A DNA stretch of 64,000 nucleotides from Paulinella micropora (taxonomy: Eukaryota; Cercozoa; Imbricatea; Euglyphida; Paulinellidae): positions 1 to 64,000 of the forward strand of contig WBZZ01000454.1 of assembly GCA_019918135.1 (NCBI GenBank), read 5' to 3'. Within the stretch, counting starts at the first letter, position 1, and every line of letters starts with the position of its first letter. Shown in pieces: positions 20,558-29,554 of the stretch. The notes beneath the pieces were generated by a model. The model saw only the letters and a program-made list of their open reading frames with translations. It was not told where the DNA came from and did no database searches. The position numbers were made by a program, and so were the translations under genes.

Positions 20558-20971
20558 TTAATAGTGGTCGTATCGTTCATTAGCTGGAGCGGTGGAGTAT
20601 GTTATAGATATATTGACATCCGCATCGTTGGTCATCCATTCCCTTCTAGCATATCTTATAGCGGGTATCAATACCTTCTCTTCTAGAGCGTCAGTGTCAT
20701 AGAAGCTTATATCTAAGTCCCTAAATTTGAATGTGAAAGAGTTCAGCCGGTTATCCCTCCTAACTTCGTACTCGTTTGCTCTAAACTCTCGCCTTTTTGC
20801 TTCTCGCGTCTTAGCCTCGCGGAGATTTGCCCTCGTATTACTACGGATGTTAGATAAAAGGTCTCGGCGGTTTCTTTTATCTTTCGTTTCAACCTTTCTC
20901 AGCTTAGCCTTAGCTTGAAGAAGTTGAACATATTGTTTGTTTGGTCTTGGTGGTAGTGGTGGTTTGGACAT
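20558..20971 (-). CDS. Basic 137-aa protein, unrecognised
   Basis: Residues 20-78 are very Arg/Lys-rich (RNRRDLLSNIRSNTRANLRE), followed by a compact-looking region with FTFKFRDLDISFYDTDALEE. The strand and position (upstream of the OTU-like ORF and polymerase) would suit a terminal protein or DNA-binding replication factor, but no motif proves it. Confidence 0.5.
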   Translation of the reverse strand: MSKPPLPPRPNKQYVQLLQAKAKLRKVETKDKRNRRDLLSNIRSNTRANLREAKTREAKRREFRANEYEVRRDNRLNSFTFKFRDLDISFYDTDALEEKVLIPAIRYARREWMTNDADVNISITYSTAPANERYDHY

Positions 20972-21103
20972 TTTTACCGTTATGTTTTTTTAAGGTAAGA
21001 TACTTTTTCTAAAAATAATTAATTAATGTTTTTACCGTTATTATATGGGCTATGTGTGTTTAGATGAAAAATATTCTGACCGCGACAAAAAAATTATAGG
21101 GCC

Positions 21104-21310
21104 TTAGACAGTTATTTTACTTATTTGTTCTTCCAGTTCCTGTATCTTCTTTTTGTATTCCTCTATGCTTTTGAGTTCTTGCTTTTGCTTTAATGCTTTT
21201 GCTTTTCTTTCCTCCTTTAACCTTTCCTGGTGGCGGTAGTAGTATGCGAGAGCTTTCTCGTTATTTCTCTTTCGTCTTGCTTCTCCTTCGTATAGCTTTG
21301 GTCTTGGCAT
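21104..21310 (-). CDS. Small basic coiled-coil protein
   Basis: 68 aa, MPRPKLYEGEARRKRNNEKA then a Lys/Glu/Gln coiled coil ending in EEYKKKIQELEEQISKITV. A TTAATATA motif lies 9 bp upstream (21320-21327 on the minus strand), which supports a real gene. Confidence 0.5.
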   Translation of the reverse strand: MPRPKLYEGEARRKRNNEKALAYYYRHQERLKEERKAKALKQKQELKSIEEYKKKIQELEEQISKITV

Positions 21311-21319
21311 CTTCTGTAT

Positions 21320-21327
21320 TATATTAA
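21320..21327 (-). promoter_or_regulatory. TTAATATA promoter-like motif
   Basis: Minus-strand motif just before the ATG at 21310. Confidence 0.45.
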
Positions 21328-21361
21328 TATGAATATATTTTTATAAATGTAAAATAATTAA

Positions 21362-21634
21362 TTATATATTATGTATAGCCATTCTCATATTTAGTTGTTC
21401 TTTTGCTTGGATACAAATTTGTATTTTGTATAGTTCCTTCATCGTATTCTTTCCGCCATTTATTATTTCATATGCTTGCTTATCCCAGAACTCGTGTGCT
21501 TTTCTATATCTATCAATCATTTGCTCTCTCGTGAAATTTCTAAAAGAAAGGTCATCAGCATTTGCTTCTGGAAAATGTTTGTTGTATGCTTCCTTCATTT
21601 CTTTGTCTGCTTGCTGTTGTAATGTCGTCGTCAT
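21362..21634 (-). CDS. 90-aa helical protein next to the arm junction
   Basis: 90 aa, MTTTLQQQADKEMKEAYNKH, mostly helical, no recognised domain. Its start codon lies six bases from the arm boundary at 21640, so any promoter upstream is either within the arm or was lost when the junction formed. Confidence 0.45.
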   Translation of the reverse strand: MTTTLQQQADKEMKEAYNKHFPEANADDLSFRNFTREQMIDRYRKAHEFWDKQAYEIINGGKNTMKELYKIQICIQAKEQLNMRMAIHNI

Positions 21635-21640
21635 CTTTTA

Positions 21641-24600
21641 GGAACACCCGCCGATAACTAACTGCTCATTTATAGCACGGGGCAATGGCGTAATACAAAC
21701 TCTCCATTTCTTAGATTGGATGGTCTCGCTATGATGTTTGGAGATTTAAATATGGGAGGTTTTAATGTAGCAAATGTCGGTAATGTTGATGGTGTTGATG
21801 TTTCGGCTCTTGATACTTCGGTGGTTAAACTAACGGGAGACCAGACTATAACAGGAAACAACATATTTACTACTTATTTGGGTGTAAAAGATTCAAATCC
21901 ATTAAACACTGGTAAGTTATTCTTCAATTACAACAATAATATGGGCTCTATTTATTCGTCGGAGGCGGGTGGGGCGACGGGCTATCCACTAAGCATTGTT
22001 GGTTCTTCCATACTTCTTGCTTCTACAACGGGGAGTGGAATAACACTGACTGGCAATGTTTTAAATTTTAGTGGCACAACAGCAATCAGCGGACTTCCAG
22101 CACCATTCTACGATGGCGACGCTTCAACGAAAGCATACACCGATACGAAATTAGCAAAGGACGGCACGACGGCTATGACGGGTAGTTTAAATATGGGAGG
22201 ATTTGCGATTACGAATGTGGGTAATGTTGATGGTATTGATGTATCCGCCCTTGATACCGCAGTCGTTAAACTAACGGGAGACCAAACCATAGCAGGAATT
22301 AAAACATTTAGCAGTGAAATTAAAGCAAATGCGGGGATAACAACAACAACATTAACAACAACCGACAATGTGGTAGTAGGAGCAGGCAAAAGTGTTTTTA
22401 TTGACAGAAAAGCACTCGCCAACAATAAATTAGTCTTATGGGACGGAGGGACAACATCAATAACTGCGTTTTTTGGATTTGGTATCGCTAGTCAAACTTT
22501 GGTTTATAATGTTAATGCTTCAACTGATAGTCATATATTTTACTATGGCGGGACAAACGAATTATTCAGGATTAACAATGGAGAGGTTAAGGTTTCAAAG
22601 GTAATTACAGCAAGTGCGGGAGTATCAACAACCACATTAACGGCGAGTGGGGCGATAACAGCGAATGGCGGACTAAATATGGGAAGCCAGAGTATAACAA
22701 ATGTGAATCTTGTTGATGGTGTGGATGTTTCTACTCTTGACACTTCTGTCGTTAAACTAACAGGAGACCAAACCATAGCAGGGAATAACTATTGAAGTAA
22801 GCGGTTCATCCAATCCAGCTTCTTTTGATGGTATTGGAATAGCCTTTGATACAAAAATAGGAGTGATTGCAGCACAGAAAACAGCAACAGCGACTTGGTA
22901 TCCGATACAGATAACTGGCTCGTATGTAGAGTTATATTCTGGTGATACTTTGATTATAACCGCATCTGGCACTACACTATCTTTGAACAACAACAAAATT
23001 ACAAATTTAGCAACTCCTACATTATCAACAGACGGAGCGAATAAAAGTTATGTTGATACTAATTTCGTGGGACTAACAGGAGACCAAACAATAACAGGAA
23101 TTAAAACATTCAATGGGACAAGAACCGAGATAAAATATTTAACTCTAACAAACACGGCGGATTTTAATAATGTGGATATCACTAATGGCGGAAATATAAC
23201 ATATAATGGGGCACGTATATTAAACCAAAACGGAGGAGACATATTCTTTTCACAGACAACAGGCGATTGGCAGTCTTTCTTATATACTTTAAATACTGAT
23301 TCAAGTGGAACCGCCGACCAAAGAGGCTACCTATTCACGAATGTAGCATTTGATGTAAAAGGGGCAGGACTTTATATTTCAAAACTTTTGGATAATAAAA
23401 GTGCTTCGTCTGACATTGTCCGTTTTAACAATGCTGGGGGTATGCAATTTTATGGAGCCTTAGATATGAACTCAAACAACATAACAAATGGCGGAACAAT
23501 AACGGGAACTACATTAACGGCAACTGCTGGTATGACTACAACAACATTAACGGCGAGCGACAAGATAACAACGTTATCAGGTATGCCAATAATTGTAGGT
23601 AATACAACAAAAGGAATAGGAACAACAGCGGGTTTAGAAATATATGGAACTTATAACAATAATACAACTGGGGCACATATACAGGCTATTACAACAGAAG
23701 ATATATATCCCACTTTTCAACTAACTAATTTAAGTCATAATAACATAAATATGACTTTTGATGCGTATTTAGATGCTGGTGGATGGAAATCAAGTTATGC
23801 GAGTTCTAATTTTCTAATTAGTAAATGGAATAATAAACTTAGATTTTTGTATGATAGCGGGAAAAATGTGGGGGTTGCTGTTCCTTGGTCTCTCGCTCTG
23901 GAACTTGACACATCGGGCTTATTAACAACAAAGGCCATTACAGCGAGCGGATTAATAACAGCAAATGCGGGAATATCAACAACAACCGCAACCGCAAGCG
24001 GATTAATAACAGCAAATGCGGGGATTACATATACTGGCACACTAACATCAGCAACGAATGCCAGTGGAGCGAAAATAGGAGTTCAGGGACCAACGGACGG
24101 AACAAACGCAAAAGGAATATTTCTATGGGATACGACTAATACAAGTTGGGGAATTTATGCGGCATCTGGCGGAGGTGGAAACACTAGAAGTTTGGCAAAT
24201 GGTTTGGCCGTTTCAGGAAATGATTTTAGTTCGTATAGTTTTCGGTTTAGGGTTGCTAATGATTCTACAATGGGTTTTGTATGGGAGAATTCAGCAGAGC
24301 AATTGTTGATGTCGTTGAATGGGGCAAATGGAACTTTATGGACAAAAGGATTAATTACAGCAAGTGCGGGAATAACTATTCCAACAACATCCAGTGGTTA
24401 TTTGACAATAAGACAAAGAACAAGTGCCACAGTTGACCCACAAATATTTATGAAATCGGGAGGATATTCAAATTATGCTGTAATTGGTGCGGTTAATGGA
24501 TTGCTTCATGGTTGGACTACTTCAAACTCTACAGGTGAGCCTTCTGGTAATTATGTTTATGTTCCTCTTAATGGTAACTGGACATATACATCGCACAGGA

Positions 24601-24978
24601 GGCTAAAATCTGATATTAAAACATTAGACTGCGGGGAGTGTTGCGAGAAATTATCAAAAATAAACTGCTGTTCGTATTATTGGAAAACGGACGAAAAGAA
24701 AGAAAAAAAGAACCACGGATTTATCGCGGACGAAGTCAAAAAAATATTTCCAGAATTTGTATCCTTTAAGCGGAATAAAAGCAGACGATGGAGAAAGCAA
24801 CCTTGAAGGAATAACATACACAGACTTCATTCCAATATTAATAAGTGCTTTTCAACATTTAACGGAAAAGGTAGTTAATTTAGAAAAAGAAAATAAAACT
24901 TTACTTAATATATTACAAGACCAAGCAAACCAACTAGCGGAAATCCGAGCAGTAGTGTTTCCTCCTAATGCCCCCTAG
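21641..24978 (+). pseudogene. Tail-fibre-like protein with S74 chaperone domain (right copy, broken)
   Basis: A long beta-repeat protein. A module of the type VDGVDVSALDTSVVKLTGDQ followed by TI(T/A)G recurs at least four times, interspersed with ITANAGITTTTLTA-type repeats; such patterns build trimeric beta-helical fibres. The C-terminus has the Peptidase S74 intramolecular chaperone signature (HRRLKSDIKTL ... NHGFIADEVKKIFPEFV), which in phage and virus fibres assists trimer folding and is then released. A final coiled coil (LTEKVVNLEKENKTLLNIL) fits the S74 trimer stalk. Likely role: receptor-binding spike. It is 5'-incomplete at the arm boundary and broken (about two breaks). Confidence 0.85.
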
Positions 24979-25303
24979 ATTACACCCTCCACCGCCAGCC
25001 GTAGATGGCGAACTCACACCAGAGTTGAAGAACCGCGTGATTGATGTCCAAATTAAGCAGGAAGAAAAAAAATTAGACAACGAATACGAAGACAACTGGG
25101 ATTGTTGTATGACGAAGCGAAAAACCGACAGCCGACTTATTAAGTACTTATTTCAAATGGGTATCATTATTGCCATCATCACCCTTTGTATCGTTAGGCT
25201 GTCTGAAAAGAACATTCCGTGCGAGGTTGCTAACACGTACGTCGGTATTTTAACACTATTGATTGGAATATGCCTTCCATCGCCATCTTCAAGTAAGAAA
25301 TGA
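24968..25303 (+). CDS. Small two-TM membrane protein
   Basis: 111 aa. A Pro-rich N-terminus (MPPRLHPPPPAVDGE) is followed by a charged region, a Cys pair (NWDCCMTKRK) and two hydrophobic segments at about residues 66-84 (LFQMGIIIAIITLCIVRLS) and 90-104 (TYVGILTLLIGICLP). Small proteins with this layout (polar N-terminus, Cys, two TM segments, short tail) recur in Polinton-like viruses and virophages and are presumed to be inner-membrane or virion-membrane proteins. It overlaps the end of the tail-fibre region by 11 bp, which suggests co-expression. Confidence 0.65.
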   Translation: MPPRLHPPPPAVDGELTPELKNRVIDVQIKQEEKKLDNEYEDNWDCCMTKRKTDSRLIKYLFQMGIIIAIITLCIVRLSEKNIPCEVANTYVGILTLLIGICLPSPSSSKK

Positions 25304-25558
25304 GCATTCATATAGTTGAGTTTTATACCACGAACTGTCGCCAGCACAGATTAGCGGAATAGCTTCATCAAAACTACGACAAGCATTATTTCCGTTATTT
25401 ATGAAAACACATTTAAATTTCGTTTCTATTCCTTTTTGAATACAATAAAGACAACTTTCATTTTTTTTATCGCTGACCCGCGAATAGAAATCACAGGCGG
25501 TCCGAGCAGAAATATTAATTAATAAAAAGTTTATGAGCATTAGTATAGGCGACATCAC
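25289..25558 (-). CDS. Cys-rich possible secreted protein, divergent to neighbours
   Basis: 89 aa on the strand opposite its neighbours, filling a 260-bp gap that otherwise has no gene. The first ~20 residues (MMSPILMLINFLLINISA) look like a signal peptide, and the rest has six Cys with C-x-x-C spacing in ESCLYCIQKG. It overlaps the end of the two-TM ORF by about 15 bp. The open frame is kept in both arms, but those are too young to show selection. It may be a small secreted or virion-surface protein, or a chance ORF. Confidence 0.4.
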   Translation of the reverse strand: MMSPILMLINFLLINISARTACDFYSRVSDKKNESCLYCIQKGIETKFKCVFINNGNNACRSFDEAIPLICAGDSSWYKTQLYECSFLT

Positions 25559-25566
25559 GAAACGGT

Positions 25567-25926
25567 ATGGACTATAAATTCCAAAAGATTATTTTTCTGA
25601 GTAATGATTTTGCTGGTGGTAGCAAGACATTTGACAAAACCATTAAATTGAACTTTACGCCGACTAGAATGAATGTTAAGTTTATCCACTACATGAATGA
25701 CGCGACGGAAGCAAAAACAAAAATCCTTCATATGGACCGCATTGGGATTATCGGCACATTCGCTGACAGCAACGTCGCAAACATTTCTAATCTCAGCTAC
25801 AACCTAGGAATTATTAATTGGGTCGATGGGCAATACACTTTTAGAGTGCTTAAAACGGACAATGGCAGTATTGAGACTGACCTCCTAGCTGGAAGAATTG
25901 TTATATGCTTAGAATTTTTGGCTTAA
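25567..25926 (+). CDS. 119-aa conserved protein upstream of the ATPase
   Basis: 119 aa beginning MDYKFQKIIFLSNDFAGG. It has no signal peptide or membrane segment and shows alternating beta-like stretches (TIKLNFTPTRMNVKFIHYM, TFRVLKTDNG). The stop codon lies only 10 bp before the ATPase start, with the promoter-like motif in between. It is kept whole in both arms. Small beta-rich ORFs next to the ATPase are often virion components in these elements, but I cannot name this one. Confidence 0.6.
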   Translation: MDYKFQKIIFLSNDFAGGSKTFDKTIKLNFTPTRMNVKFIHYMNDATEAKTKILHMDRIGIIGTFADSNVANISNLSYNLGIINWVDGQYTFRVLKTDNGSIETDLLAGRIVICLEFLA

Positions 25927-25930
25927 TATA
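25923..25930 (+). promoter_or_regulatory. TTAATATA promoter-like motif before the ATPase
   Basis: Starts 13 bp before the ATPase ATG. Mirrored in the left arm at 4130-4137. Confidence 0.5.
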
Positions 25931-25935
25931 AATAT

Positions 25936-26766
25936 ATGGCGATGGAGAAAATTAATGATATACGAGTTAGACCAGTTAAGCAAATCGGAGATGGAGACAA
26001 GTCGGCTAAAGGATATAAGTTATTTGACGAGCCGTATGCCAATATTTTTCTTCTCGCTCGCAAGAAGAGCGGCAAGACGACCGCGCTGTTTGAAATCCTG
26101 AAACGAACGACGGACAAAAAGACCCGCATTGTCATTATAGCCAGCACGATACACAAAGACCACATCTACAAAGAAATGGTTAAGCACTTCAAGAAGAAGG
26201 GAAACCCAATGGCTATATACACATATTTGAAAACGGAAGGCTACAGTGTGATTGATTACGAGTTAGACAAACTGAATAAACCTGATGAGGAGCAAGAAGA
26301 AGGCGAAATTGTTCAGGATGGTAAAGAGGAAGTAGAAAAGCCGATGTTTCTTTATTTCGGAAAAGAGGAAAAGAAGAAGCAGAGACAAGCGCCAGCTGAG
26401 AGGCCGAGCAAATACATTACACCAGAAGTCGTGTTCGTGTTAGATGATTTGGGTAGCGGATTACGGGATAAGTCCGTCAGCGACCTATTGAAGAAAAACC
26501 GACACTACAAGTCAAAGGTGATTATGAGCTCGCAGTATCTTAACGACCTACGACCTGAGGCGATTAAACAGCTCGACTACCTTCTTATTTTTCCTGGTCA
26601 GAGTGTTGATAAAATAGAACTCGTATACAAGCATCTGGACCTCGGCTACGACCTCGACTACTTCATTGAAAAATATCACGAGGCGACCAAAGAACGGTTT
26701 AACTTTTTGTATGTGGATGCGGTATCGGACGAACTGAGGCAAAATTTTAACAAAAGGTTTTTGTAA
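25936..26766 (+). CDS. FtsK/HerA-type (A32-like) genome-packaging ATPase
   Basis: 276 aa, normal length for Polinton and virophage packaging ATPases. Walker A is visible near residue 40 (ARKKSGKTTALFEIL), and Walker B near residue 172 (VVFVLDDLGSG). A conserved MSSQYLNDL segment follows, fitting the sensor/Gln motif of the A32 family. An acidic insert (EEQEEGEIVQDGKEEVE) separates the two halves. The protein is expected to drive DNA into the capsid. It lies directly after the 119-aa protein and before the pVI/pX-like gene. A TTAATATA motif (25923-25930) precedes the ATG closely. Both arms carry it in full. Confidence 0.93.
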   Translation: MAMEKINDIRVRPVKQIGDGDKSAKGYKLFDEPYANIFLLARKKSGKTTALFEILKRTTDKKTRIVIIASTIHKDHIYKEMVKHFKKKGNPMAIYTYLKTEGYSVIDYELDKLNKPDEEQEEGEIVQDGKEEVEKPMFLYFGKEEKKKQRQAPAERPSKYITPEVVFVLDDLGSGLRDKSVSDLLKKNRHYKSKVIMSSQYLNDLRPEAIKQLDYLLIFPGQSVDKIELVYKHLDLGYDLDYFIEKYHEATKERFNFLYVDAVSDELRQNFNKRFL

Positions 26767-26800
26767 TTTTATTATTTATTTTTTTCAGAACTATATATAC

Positions 26801-27103
26801 ATGCCAACATCACCAGTGATTATCAGTAGTCCATCAGGTTATAACATCAGCTACAATCCTTCAATGCCACAAGCGGGAGGTAAGAAGAAAGGAAAAAAGA
26901 AACAAGCAGGAGGCAAAGTAAACTGGAAAAAAGTCGGACAAGCAATCTTGGATGCTAATAGGTTCATCAAGAAGAATCAATTGATTTCAAGGGGTGCTAC
27001 TTTTCTCAGTGATGTCGGAGTGCCTTATGCGGACCGTGTAGCTAAGGCTGCGATGAAGCAAGGCTACGGTAAGCAACGAGGCGGAGCTGTTAAGTTTCAT
27101 TAA
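26801..27103 (+). CDS. Small Gly/Lys-rich virion protein, pVI/pX-like
   Basis: 100 aa starting at an ATG 3 bp after a TATATATAC stretch. The N-terminus is a short Ser/Pro segment, then a Lys-rich stretch with repeated GG dipeptides (QAGGKKKGKKKQAGGK), a central amphipathic segment (~35-85) and a GKQRGGAVKFH tail. GG dipeptides flanked by small residues are the kind of site adenovirus-type proteases cut, and the protease gene is two genes downstream. Small basic amphipathic proteins at this place in Polintons and adintoviruses have been compared with adenovirus pVI (membrane lysis) or pX. Assignment rests on composition and context. Confidence 0.6.
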   Translation: MPTSPVIISSPSGYNISYNPSMPQAGGKKKGKKKQAGGKVNWKKVGQAILDANRFIKKNQLISRGATFLSDVGVPYADRVAKAAMKQGYGKQRGGAVKFH

Positions 27104-27153
27104 ACAAATGTAAAATCTTATATTAATTTTTTTTACTCAATATAATAGTAGTA

Positions 27154-27264
27154 ATGAAAAGTAAACCGCGGAAACAACGCCCTCCGAGGATATACAGAAC
27201 CAGAGATGGCCGACCATATATCAAAGTGAAAGGCAAACGAGCATATCTGCGAGAAAACGAATGA
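27154..27264 (+). CDS. 36-aa basic peptide, possible DNA-condensing core peptide
   Basis: An ATG-initiated ORF encodes 36 residues, about 14 of them Arg or Lys, starting MKSKPRKQRPPR. A TCAATATA motif lies 10 bp upstream, the same signal seen before other genes here. It sits between the 100-aa pVI/pX-like protein and the protease, on the same strand. Size, charge and position recall the mu/pX core peptide of adenoviruses, but there is no direct homology evidence. The ORF is kept in both arms. Confidence 0.55.
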   Translation: MKSKPRKQRPPRIYRTRDGRPYIKVKGKRAYLRENE

Positions 27265-27295
27265 CCTTTCAACACTTCAAATTGTTAAACTGTTT

Positions 27296-28930
27296 TTGAA
27301 ATATATGAATAAACCAAAGAAACCGCGAAAGACGAAAGAGCGAATAGTTAAGTCCGAATTCAACCGCCTTGAACACGAGAACCGCAATCAGGTAAATAAT
27401 CAACTAGATAAACTCAAACTGGAAAAGTATGAGCAAATACACGAACTAGAAAAGAAAGACAAAGAAGCAAAAGAACAACAAAAGAAAATAGAAGAGCGAG
27501 AAGCCGAAACGAAAAGAAATGAACTCGCACTCATACAAACCGAAAACTCTCAAAGGCAAAGATTACAGGATATTAGGAGAGAAATGAAAGACCAAGATGC
27601 CATTAGCAATGCCGTAATTGAAAGAGAAGTGGCATTGCGAGAAGCACAAGATAAATTAAAAAGAAGTGAAAGAAAACAAAGGGAAAGAAAAGGAAGACAG
27701 TATGTTTTGTCCGAAGAAGAAGCCATAGCATTTGCGGAGGAAATTCAAAGAAGGGAAGATGAAGCAAAACGACGACAAGACGATTTAAGACAGCAAGCAA
27801 TGGAAGCAGACCAGAAAGCGGAGGAATCGGACAGAAAAGCATTTATAGCAAATCTAGAAAGAGCTCAAACTTTATTTGCTAGTGGTGGCAAGAAAAGGCA
27901 GATTAGTGTCAATAGTTTAGCAAAAAAACTAGGGTGGAAAACGAGGGGGAGCAAACACGGAAACAAAGATGCTGAAGGCAGAACTGCTAACGGTTATATC
28001 AAAGAAATCATAGCTGTTAGACAGGGCGAACTTAACATAACCCCTGATATGACATTTACGGAATTAGAAAATGCTTTAATAGGACTAACCGCACAGGGCG
28101 GAACTGGTGCTAAAAAATTAGAAGACATTAGAAAAATATTGACTAAGATGATGATAAAAAAGCATTTGAAACGGAGTGAATGGAAGACCAAATCAAAGAA
28201 AAAAGAATTAGTAAATACTCTAATAAACAAAATGTATGCCGACCCCAACACATATAAATCACTTTCAAATGAATTCCAGATACAACCATCAACCCCCGAA
28301 CCACAGCAACAACCAGCACCACCCACAGAAGAGCAACAACAACCACCACCCACAGAGCAACAACAACCACCACCAGAAGAGCAACAACCGCCACCCCTAG
28401 AAGAGCAACAAAAAATACCAGTGAACTTAGCGGGGGAAGGCAGAGGATTAATGACAGATGAAATAGACGGTATTATGAAAAAGCACGAATGGTATATCGG
28501 TACGGTAGCCAGCGATGAAATACACAAACTGAAGCCAGAAAAAAGACAGAAGTATGGGTTTATTATGAACACACAAAAAAGTTCGCAACCAGGACAACAT
28601 TGGATGGCTGTTTGGGTTGATCTTATTAAAGACGACTCTATTGAAATCTACGACCCGCTCGCCCTCTATAAGCCGACCGAGCTATTTCTACATCAAATAA
28701 AACAACTTATTGAAAAGAGTAAGCCGAGCACATACCTGCTTATGAAAGTCAATCAGGTTAAAAACCAAAGCGACACGAGCACAACCTGCGGATGGCATAG
28801 TATTAGGTTTTTACTTGAACGAGCGAAAGGGAACCGCTTTAAATTTGCCAGCGGTTGGACAGACTTAAAAGAAAAAGAAGCGGAGGACCTGAAATCGCAG
28901 AATGGGTATGGCTTTGACACATATATATGA
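27296..28930 (+). CDS. PRO: Adenovirus/Ulp1-type cysteine protease with long coiled-coil N-terminus
   Basis: 544 aa, much longer than the ~200-aa adenovirus protease, so a fusion. Residues ~5-200 are a highly charged Glu/Lys/Arg coiled coil, ~200-340 a mixed region with a Lys-rich end, ~345-380 a Pro/Gln/Glu linker, and ~385-544 the protease. The catalytic pattern of the family is visible: GQHWMAVW (His), IEIYDPLA (Asp) and TTCGWHSIRF (Cys). In Polintons this enzyme matures capsid proteins, cleaving after small GG/GX motifs; such motifs occur in the neighbouring 100-aa protein. It follows the ATPase and two small basic genes on the same strand, a virion-morphogenesis cluster. The coiled coil may tether the protease inside the assembling particle (inference). 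Confidence 0.9.
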   Translation: MKYMNKPKKPRKTKERIVKSEFNRLEHENRNQVNNQLDKLKLEKYEQIHELEKKDKEAKEQQKKIEEREAETKRNELALIQTENSQRQRLQDIRREMKDQDAISNAVIEREVALREAQDKLKRSERKQRERKGRQYVLSEEEAIAFAEEIQRREDEAKRRQDDLRQQAMEADQKAEESDRKAFIANLERAQTLFASGGKKRQISVNSLAKKLGWKTRGSKHGNKDAEGRTANGYIKEIIAVRQGELNITPDMTFTELENALIGLTAQGGTGAKKLEDIRKILTKMMIKKHLKRSEWKTKSKKKELVNTLINKMYADPNTYKSLSNEFQIQPSTPEPQQQPAPPTEEQQQPPPTEQQQPPPEEQQPPPLEEQQKIPVNLAGEGRGLMTDEIDGIMKKHEWYIGTVASDEIHKLKPEKRQKYGFIMNTQKSSQPGQHWMAVWVDLIKDDSIEIYDPLALYKPTELFLHQIKQLIEKSKPSTYLLMKVNQVKNQSDTSTTCGWHSIRFLLERAKGNRFKFASGWTDLKEKEAEDLKSQNGYGFDTYI

Positions 28931-29002
28931 ATTATGTATTAAAGAAAAAAGAAAAAAAAAGAATATAAAAGAATATGCCCGACTACAAACAAGGAACGAT
29001 TT

Positions 29003-29548
29003 ATGCTATCAGGTCACCAGACAAATGAAATTTATATCGGTTCAACAACTCAAACATTGGCAATAAGAATGGCTAAACATAGATATGATATGAAACAATT
29101 TCAAGAAAATAAAAAGAACTATACTACTTCGTTTAAAATTTTAGAATATGATGATGCGTATATTGAATTGATAGAATTATATCCGTGCGAAAGCAAAATA
29201 GAGTTGGAAAAACGAGAGGGAGAACATATTAGAAATATGGAATGTGTAAATAGATGTGTGGCAGGAAGAACCAAAAAAGATTGGAGTGATGAGAAAAAAG
29301 AATATTTAATTCAATACAGAAAAGACACAAAAGTTCGCAGGTCAAACAATTGGAAAAAATATTACGAAAATAATAAAGAAAACCTTTTAAGAAAACATAG
29401 AGAATATAAACTTCAAAAGAGATTTGAGTGTGAATGTGGTGGAAATGTATCAGACCTTCCATCTGTAAAAGAAATACATTTCAAATCAAAAAATCACATA
29501 AATAACTTATATGACATATCTGACATCCAAAAATTATTTATCCATTAA
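29003..29548 (+). CDS. GIY-YIG endonuclease-like protein (right copy)
   Basis: 181 aa. The N-terminal part carries NEIYIGSTTQTLAIRMAKH, matching the YIG half and the catalytic Arg region of GIY-YIG nucleases, followed by an acidic ELEKREGEHI segment that fits the conserved Glu helix. The C-terminal half (from about residue 95) is Lys/Arg/Asn rich and has a C-E-C pair near FECECGGN, possibly a DNA-binding region. It lies between the protease and the arm-end structural ORF, all on the same strand, and its end nearly touches the next promoter motif. Role in the element (homing, repair or recombination) is not known from the sequence. Confidence 0.78.
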   Translation: MLSGHQTNEIYIGSTTQTLAIRMAKHRYDMKQFQENKKNYTTSFKILEYDDAYIELIELYPCESKIELEKREGEHIRNMECVNRCVAGRTKKDWSDEKKEYLIQYRKDTKVRRSNNWKKYYENNKENLLRKHREYKLQKRFECECGGNVSDLPSVKEIHFKSKNHINNLYDISDIQKLFIH

Positions 29549-29552
29549 TATA
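29545..29552 (+). promoter_or_regulatory. TTAATATA promoter-like motif before the arm-end ORF
   Basis: Two bases separate it from the ATG at 29555, and it overlaps the stop of the GIY-YIG gene. Mirrored at 510-517. Confidence 0.5.
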
Positions 29553-29554
29553 CA

